DNA of 64,000 nt from Colidextribacter sp. OB.20 (lineage in GTDB: Bacteria; Bacillota; Clostridia; Oscillospirales; Oscillospiraceae), in NCBI RefSeq assembly GCF_009911595.1, contig NZ_QWKG01000018.1, positions 1 to 64,000 of the forward strand, given 5' to 3'. Both the position numbers and the translations under genes were made by a program. The first letter of the stretch is position 1. Each line of letters starts with the position of its first letter. Under the pieces are notes generated by a model that did no database searches, was not told where the DNA came from, and saw nothing but the letters and a program-made list of their open reading frames with translations. Positions 59,261 to 64,000 of the stretch are shown piece by piece.

Positions 59261-59736
59261 GAAGACAAGCCGGTCAACATCATATAGATGGACTGCTGAT
59301 GCTGCTGCTGTTCGGCGTGTTCGCCGCCTGCGTGCTGGGCGTGCTGCTGACGGGGGCCAGGGCCTACCGGCGTCTGACCCAGCGGGACCGGGCGGCCTAT
59401 GAGCAGCGGATTTGCGCCCAGTACATCACCTCCCGGGTTCGCCAGGGGGACGTGCGGGGGGGCGTGACGGTCAGGCCCTTCGGAGATACGCAGGCGCTGA
59501 CGCTGACCAGCGGCGGCTATGTTACAAGAGTTTACTGGCATGAGGGATATCTGATGGAGCTGTACGCCGCCGAGGGGGCGCACCTGGCTCCCGAGGACGG
59601 AGAGCGGATTATGGCGCTGGAGGGGCTTTCGCTGGCTATGGACGGCGGATTGCTGACGGCGGAGATAGAGACAGGCGCGGGCGGGACGGAGAAGCTGTAT
59701 CTTGTGCCCCGCAGCGGAGAGGGGGCGGCAGGATGA
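59257..59736 (+). CDS. Small one-helix protein (DUF4860-like)
   Basis: 159 residues, helix ~13-32 (LLMLLLFGVFAACVLGVLL), then a mixed beta-rich domain (GGYVTRVYWHEGYLMELYA). I believe it is like DUF4860 proteins found in Firmicute pilus-like operons, but this is from memory of context. Overlaps both neighbours by four bases. Confidence 0.6.
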   Translation: MRRQAGQHHIDGLLMLLLFGVFAACVLGVLLTGARAYRRLTQRDRAAYEQRICAQYITSRVRQGDVRGGVTVRPFGDTQALTLTSGGYVTRVYWHEGYLMELYAAEGAHLAPEDGERIMALEGLSLAMDGGLLTAEIETGAGGTEKLYLVPRSGEGAAG

Positions 59737-60185
59737 GAAACAAGCCACCCCTTATTTTAATGGAGCAGATGGTCATGCTGCTGGTGTTCGCGCTGGCGGC
59801 GGCGCTGTGCGTCCAGGCCTTCGTGAAGTCAGACGGCCTGTCCAAGGACAGCGAGGCCCGGGACCGGGCGGTCACCCTGTGCCAGAATGTGGCGGAGACC
59901 CTGCGCCATTTTGGCGGAGATATGGGCAATGCCCAGGTGAAAACGGCGGAAAAGCTGGGCTATCAGTGCGATCAGGGACTGCTGTATCAGGAGTTTGACG
60001 AGGACTGGAACCCGGCGGATAACGGCGTGTACCGGCTGGAGTCCGCAGGTGTGCCCACAGAGGTCCCTGGCCTCTGGAAGGCCAGGGTATCTGTAGCGAA
60101 GGGCTTCAACGTGGGCCAGGAGCCGGAGGTACTCTTCGAGCTGGAGGTGGCCTGGCAGCAGGAGGTGCGTGGCAGTGGGGGCTGA
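59733..60185 (+). CDS. Atypical prepilin-like protein
   Basis: 150 residues. LILMEQMVMLLVFALAAALC has a glutamate five residues after a possible cleavage point, like the +5 Glu of type IV pilins, but proline replaces the glycine at -1. Next a soluble domain with two cysteines. Coupled to its neighbours by ATGA and a 17-base overlap. Confidence 0.65.
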   Translation: MRNKPPLILMEQMVMLLVFALAAALCVQAFVKSDGLSKDSEARDRAVTLCQNVAETLRHFGGDMGNAQVKTAEKLGYQCDQGLLYQEFDEDWNPADNGVYRLESAGVPTEVPGLWKARVSVAKGFNVGQEPEVLFELEVAWQQEVRGSGG

Positions 60186-60597
60186 AAATCGGGAGCGCTT
60201 CTCTCCGCCGGCGGTGGGCGGCGTGTCTCTGCTGGTGGTATTCGCGGTGCTGTGCCTGACTATATTCGCCCTGTTGAGCCTGACCACGGTCCAGGCGGAT
60301 GTGCGGCTGGCCGACGCCACCGCCCAGGCGGTAAGCGATTACTACGCCGCCGACTGCCAGGCCCAGGAGATGCTGGCCAGGCTGCGGAACGGGGAGCGGC
60401 CAGCGGGCGTGCAGTTCTACGGCAGCGGCGGAGATTATGCCCAGTACGACTGCCCCATCTCGGATACCCAGCAGCTTCAGGTGCTGGTGCAGCTTGGGGA
60501 GGACGGGAGCTGGAGCGTCCTGCGGTGGCAGGCGGGGCTGTCCCAGGAGTGGTCGGCGGAGGAGTATCTGGGCGTTTGGGACGGCGTGGTACAGTAA
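60169..60597 (+). CDS. Small one-helix protein, possible minor pseudopilin
   Basis: 142 residues from GTG 60169; a GTG six bases later is also possible. VGGVSLLVVFAVLCLTIFAL is a membrane helix preceded by Gly-Gly, followed by an alpha/beta domain (LADATAQAVSDYYAADCQAQ). No +5 Glu. Overlaps the previous gene and is followed 13 bases later by pilT. Confidence 0.62.
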   Translation: MAVGAENRERFSPPAVGGVSLLVVFAVLCLTIFALLSLTTVQADVRLADATAQAVSDYYAADCQAQEMLARLRNGERPAGVQFYGSGGDYAQYDCPISDTQQLQVLVQLGEDGSWSVLRWQAGLSQEWSAEEYLGVWDGVVQ

Positions 60598-60610
60598 AGG
60601 AGGGTCCGGT

Positions 60611-61666
60611 ATGGGACTGAACGACTATTTGAAGCGGGCGGTGGAGGATCGGGCGTCGGACCTGTTTATTGTGGCCGGCGCGGCGGTGTCCGCCAAGCGG
60701 GAAAACCGGCTGATCCCAATCACCTCAGAGCGCGTCATGCCCAGAGAGGCGGAGACGCTGGTCCATGAGGCCTACGACATCGCGAACCGCCCCCCGGACC
60801 GCTTCTTTGAGGAGGGGGATGACGATTTCTCCTTCTCGGTGGCCGGGCTGGCCCGGTTCCGGGTCAATGTCTACCGGCAGCGGGGCTCCATGGCCATGGT
60901 CATCCGGGTGGTGGCCTTCGACATCCCCCACTGGCGGGATCTAAGCATTCCGGATCAGATTATGTCCCTGGCGGACGTGTTCCACGGCATGATTCTGGTC
61001 ACGGGCACGGCGGGCAGCGGCAAGTCCACCACCCAGGCCTGCATCATCGACCAGATCAACCGCACCAAGGAGTGCCACATCATCACCCTGGAGGACCCCA
61101 TCGAGTACCTCCACCGGAACAGGCGGAGCATCGTGAGCCAGCGGGAGATTGCCATCGACACCATCGACTACCCCTCAGCCCTGCGGGCCTGCCTGCGTCA
61201 GGCTCCGGACGTGATCCTGCTGGGGGAGATGCGGGACCAGGAGACCATCCACACCGCCATGACGGCGGCGGAGACGGGCCATCTGCTCATCGCCACCCTG
61301 CACACCAATGGGGCGGTGAACACCATTGACCGGATTGTGGACACCTTCCCCAGCGGACAACAGGAGCAGGTGCGGGCCCAGCTGAGCATGGTGCTGCACA
61401 CGGTGGTATCCCAGCAGCTGGTGCCCGGTGTCAGGGGGAAGCTGGTGCCCGCTTTTGAGATTATGCGGGCGAACAACGCCATCCGCAGCCTGATCCGGGA
61501 CAATAAGACCTATCAGATCGACAACGCCATCGCCGCCGGCAGCGGAGAGGGCATGATGACCATGGACCAGTCGCTGCTTGCCCTCTATCGGGCCCGGGAG
61601 ATTACCGCCGACTCGGCCATCAGCTTCGCCGACAACCCCGAGCAGATGCGGCGGAGGATCGGATAG
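60611..61666 (+). CDS. pilT: Type IV pilus retraction ATPase PilT
   Basis: 351 residues, a normal PilT. N-terminal PAS-like domain (ASDLFIVAG), Walker A VTGTAGSGKST (~131-141), ASP box ITLEDPIEYLH, Walker B DVILLGEMRD and the His box GHLLIATLHTNGA, then the PilT-type AIRSLIRDNKTYQI. It should be a hexameric motor. The start ATG 60611 follows AAAGGAGGGTCCGGT; the larger upstream frame overlaps the previous gene and is not used. No PilB, PilM-P or prepilin peptidase gene is in the window. Confidence 0.93.
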   Translation: MGLNDYLKRAVEDRASDLFIVAGAAVSAKRENRLIPITSERVMPREAETLVHEAYDIANRPPDRFFEEGDDDFSFSVAGLARFRVNVYRQRGSMAMVIRVVAFDIPHWRDLSIPDQIMSLADVFHGMILVTGTAGSGKSTTQACIIDQINRTKECHIITLEDPIEYLHRNRRSIVSQREIAIDTIDYPSALRACLRQAPDVILLGEMRDQETIHTAMTAAETGHLLIATLHTNGAVNTIDRIVDTFPSGQQEQVRAQLSMVLHTVVSQQLVPGVRGKLVPAFEIMRANNAIRSLIRDNKTYQIDNAIAAGSGEGMMTMDQSLLALYRAREITADSAISFADNPEQMRRRIG

Positions 61667-61688
61667 CATACGCTTTGAGAAAAGATAA

Positions 61689-61719
61689 GAGGGACAGGCC
61701 GAAGGGGCCTGTCCCTCTG
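61689..61719. terminator. Hairpin between pilT and the carboxypeptidase gene
   Basis: AGAGGGACAGGCC / GGCCTGTCCCTCT, 13 perfect pairs. A T-rich stretch (TTATCTTTT) follows on the minus strand. Confidence 0.7.
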
Positions 61720-61733
61720 CCGCTGAAGCGGGG

Positions 61734-62552
61734 TCAGAAGGTCCCGGAGAGGTATTCCTCCAGGCAGATATTCAGGGTGTGAATCCGCTCCGCGTCCACC
61801 CGGCCCACATAGCGGTAGTGCCAGGGCTCATAGAGGATGCCGGTGATCTCGCTCTTCCCGCTGGGGTAGCGGAGGATAAAGCCGTACTCCCAGCTGTGGG
61901 CCATCAGCCACCTCTGCACGGCGGTGTCCTCCTGGCTCTCGTCCAGCAGCTGGTTGTTCAGGTCCACAATGTCCACTGCCAGCCCGGTCTGGTGCTCGCT
62001 GGTGCCGGGGAAGGCGGTCAGCTTTCCCGTCTCCTCCTCGGCCTCCTCCCGGGAGTACCCCTGGGCCATCAGCCGGTCCACCCGGCTGGAGAACAGCTCC
62101 TCCTGTCTCTCCCGGGAGCGGTAGGCGGAGCAGACCACCGGGGACAGGCCCTCCGCCCGGCAGGCATCCAGCATGGCCTGGAGATCGCACAGGCACCGCT
62201 CGTCCACCTGCAGGCCGTTTTGCAGCTCCACTGTCTGGAGGGAGTAGTCCTCCGGCAGGGGGTTCCAGCGGTTGACCAGAATCAGGCTCCAGCTGTCCCG
62301 GCTGACGGGTTCCCTGGGGGGCTCGGGCTCAGCCGGGGCTGTGGGCTCAGCCGGGGCGGGATTTCGGGCATAGATGGTGAGGGAGTCCGGCCTGACCGGC
62401 TCCGGCGGGGCGGCCTCCTCCCAGGGGGCCAGAGCGGCCATCAGGACCGCCGATGCGCCCAGAAGGACCGCGATGGAGAGCAGGCCGTCCAGCAGTCTGT
62501 GCAGCCGGCGGCGGAGATACCGCCTCCGGCCTGGTTTTCCTTGACGCTTCAT
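61734..62552 (-). CDS. D-alanyl-D-alanine carboxypeptidase, VanY type
   Basis: 272 residues from ATG 62552 (GAGGTG ribosome site). Basic N-terminus, membrane anchor (LLSIAVLLGASAVLMAALA), proline-rich linker, then a peptidase M15B/VanY domain: VVCSAYRSRERQEELF, zinc ligands in GTSEHQTGLAVDIVD and in YEPWHYRYVG. It trims D-alanine from the peptidoglycan peptide outside the cell. The open frame extends to 62612, but that part may hold the promoter. Confidence 0.92.
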   Translation of the reverse strand: MKRQGKPGRRRYLRRRLHRLLDGLLSIAVLLGASAVLMAALAPWEEAAPPEPVRPDSLTIYARNPAPAEPTAPAEPEPPREPVSRDSWSLILVNRWNPLPEDYSLQTVELQNGLQVDERCLCDLQAMLDACRAEGLSPVVCSAYRSRERQEELFSSRVDRLMAQGYSREEAEEETGKLTAFPGTSEHQTGLAVDIVDLNNQLLDESQEDTAVQRWLMAHSWEYGFILRYPSGKSEITGILYEPWHYRYVGRVDAERIHTLNICLEEYLSGTF

Positions 62553-62647
62553 GATGAAAAACACCTCGCTGTGATTGGGATTGTCCCTATCATAGCGGGG
62601 TGTTTCCTTCAAATGTCATCATTCTGCCATCAATTCGGCATCGGGGG

Positions 62648-63415
62648 TCAAAAATTGAAGCGGACCTCGTCGGGATAGATCTCCAGCGACAGGCTGCAGA
62701 TCTGTGCGGTATCGTCGCCGTAAAATTCCAGATCCAGCAGAAAATTCGCCCCGCCATTCGGAAAATACTCAAGCTCTGTGACCGTCGTCAAAGTGGCGCC
62801 GTAGTAGTGCTGCAAAAATGAGGCCCATATATCCAGCAGGACCCAGCAATTTTCTATCGCCTTTGTACTATATATGGTCAGGCCGCCCATGGTCTGTGAC
62901 GAAGAGGCGTCGACCGTCTCCGCGAGGGTGCTCAGGTGTAGCTGAACGGCCTTTCCGCTGGCATCGTCCACCGTGATGGTGCAGAAGGCCGTGTCCTCAT
63001 CAGCCCAGCGGCAGTTCCAAACCAGGGCGGAGCCGCCGTCCTCAGCCACCATCAGGCAGGGCTCGGCGGTCATGCCAACCTTACTCAAAACCTGCATCCC
63101 CTTTTTTTGCAGCAGGCCAAAGGAATACATCACATCCAGCGTCTCCACCGCTGTCTGGAGGGCCTGTTCCTCTGTCAGGGCGGTGCCGCTGCTCCAAGGG
63201 ATGTTCACATATTCCGAAGAGGCGATCCGCAAGCTCTGCTCCAGCCCCTCGTTTTGCAGCAGAGTCAGGCTGACGGTGTTCAGGTCCATATCCTCCTGGA
63301 GCTTCCCAATCTGCGCGTCCTGAACCGCGGCGGACAGCCAGGGCATGGCCGCCCCCAAGGCGATAAGCAGCAGGGTGAACAGGGAGGGCAGATACCGTCT
63401 CAGAGTATTTTTCAT
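62648..63415 (-). CDS. Membrane-anchored protein of unknown function coupled to a histidine kinase
   Basis: 255 residues. N-terminal helix (LPSLFTLLLIALGAAMPWLS) then an extracellular region with PepSY-like strand patterns (CLMVAEDGGSALVWNC, CTITVDDASGKAVQLHLS). ATG 63415 overlaps the histidine kinase stop by four bases. It probably belongs to the same signalling operon, perhaps as an extracytoplasmic accessory protein. Not recognised further. Confidence 0.75.
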   Translation of the reverse strand: MKNTLRRYLPSLFTLLLIALGAAMPWLSAAVQDAQIGKLQEDMDLNTVSLTLLQNEGLEQSLRIASSEYVNIPWSSGTALTEEQALQTAVETLDVMYSFGLLQKKGMQVLSKVGMTAEPCLMVAEDGGSALVWNCRWADEDTAFCTITVDDASGKAVQLHLSTLAETVDASSSQTMGGLTIYSTKAIENCWVLLDIWASFLQHYYGATLTTVTELEYFPNGGANFLLDLEFYGDDTAQICSLSLEIYPDEVRFNF

Positions 63416-64000
63416 TCCGTCCGGCCTCCTCTCAGCTCCACCGTGACACAGGCCCCGCCCTGGATGCGGTTGCCAAAACGGATGCTCCCATTGTGCAGAG
63501 CGGCGATCTCCTGGCACAGGGCCAGCCCCAGGCCGAAGCCCCCCTGCTTCCGGGAGCGGGCCTTGTCCACCCGATAGAAGGCCTCGGTCAGGTGCTCCAG
63601 GGCCTGGGGCGGGATGCCCCGCCCGCTGTCCAGCACCTGGAGCCGGCAGCCGTCCTCCAGCATCCGCAGCCGGAAGGTGAGCTGTCCCCCGTGCTCCATG
63701 GACTTTTTGGCGTTATCCGCCAGGTTCAGCAGCAGCGACCAGGTCAGGTCGGGCTCCAGATAGCAGAACCCCTCCTCGCAGTCGCAGGAGACCTGGATCC
63801 CCTTGGCCCCGTAGGGCGGACCCAGCCGGCGGACCAGCTCCTCCACCAGCTCCCCCGGGCTGACCTCCACAAGGGGCATGTCCTGGCGCTGGATGACCAG
63901 CAGATCCAGCAGCTTTCTTGACAGGCTCTCCAGCCGCTTGCCCTCGGAGTAGAGATAGCCCGCCGCCTCGGTCTGCTCCTCCGGAGTCAGGGTGCCGCTG
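63412..64000 (-). CDS. Sensor histidine kinase, C-terminal part (5' end outside window)
   Basis: 196 codons visible. It starts inside the second helix of the dimerisation domain (GKRLESLSRKLLDLL) and contains the HATPase domain: N box LLLNLADNAKKS, G1 box LDSGRGI, F box FYRVDKARS and G2 box GGFGLGLAL. Phosphorylates a response regulator not in the window, which is probably encoded further right. Envelope stress would fit the VanY and lipid-side neighbours, but that is only a suggestion. Confidence 0.92.
   Translation of the reverse strand, partial: SGTLTPEEQTEAAGYLYSEGKRLESLSRKLLDLLVIQRQDMPLVEVSPGELVEELVRRLGPPYGAKGIQVSCDCEEGFCYLEPDLTWSLLLNLADNAKKSMEHGGQLTFRLRMLEDGCRLQVLDSGRGIPPQALEHLTEAFYRVDKARSRKQGGFGLGLALCQEIAALHNGSIRFGNRIQGGACVTVELRGGRTE

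Noticed and set aside
1-64000. tRNA, rRNA, insertion sequence or prophage genes
   Set aside because: No tRNA-like cloverleaf, rRNA sequence, transposase, integrase or phage structural motif was seen on either strand.

Overview
The window looks like a chromosomal segment of a GC-rich, spore-forming, anaerobic gut Firmicute of the Oscillospiraceae type (Flavonifractor/Oscillibacter/Lawsonibacter-like). This is inferred from the strong GC bias at third codon positions, Firmicute-style ribosome binding sites (AGGAGG), the spore protease gene gpr, and many protein families typical of gut Eubacteriales. I see no rRNA, tRNA, insertion sequence, prophage or CRISPR array. Both ends cut genes: mnmE at the left and a histidine kinase at the right.

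Layout. 1-12 kb is mostly core: mnmE (3' part), a hemerythrin/response-regulator fusion, pta, an XRE regulator, a tandem pair of unknown acidic proteins (the first broken by one amber codon), lepA, a lipoprotein, gpr and rpsT. 12-22 kb holds a YihY membrane protein, a secreted copper-amine-oxidase-type protein, then a three-gene block: a 1596-residue protein combining HD, helical-repeat, nucleotidylyltransferase, GNAT-like and phosphoribosyltransferase-like regions, followed by an extended lactate/malate dehydrogenase relative and an iron-sulfur flavoprotein. 22-30 kb has a candidate small RNA, an asymmetric ABC-F protein, an XRE regulator with four related small membrane proteins, an RluA-type pseudouridine synthase, phosphoglucomutase and rhamnulose-1-phosphate aldolase. 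30-41 kb is a sugar or sugar-acid locus, read mainly leftwards: YhcH, a small protein, a DapA/NanA-type lyase, TRAP transporter DctPQM and a GH106-like glycosidase, with AraC and LysR regulators and a 2-hydroxyacid dehydrogenase. 41-46 kb has a CmpB-type membrane protein, a HAD phosphatase, a ribbon-helix-helix regulator and a TraB/GumN protein.

46-62 kb is the surface-structure region, read rightwards: coiled-coil protein, signal peptidase I, a 1557-residue LPETG-anchored adhesin with 21 HxHxxxC repeats and a fibro-slime domain, an LPETG major pilin, class C sortase, an LPQTG pilin, a second sortase, a transglutaminase-like lipoprotein, then a type IV pilus-like set (PilC, four small one-helix proteins, PilT). 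The signal peptidase would process the precursors and the sortases would polymerise and anchor them. The reason for the adjoining PilC/PilT set is unknown. The right edge has a VanY-type carboxypeptidase and a two-component system.

Intergenic DNA is rich in structured repeats. There are two families of multi-hairpin elements (three four-hairpin copies whose arms differ but still pair, and several copies of a GGGCGCAT-type palindrome) plus a locally duplicated element with a 24-base tandem repeat. Several promoters share an extended -10 of the form TGG-TAnnnT.
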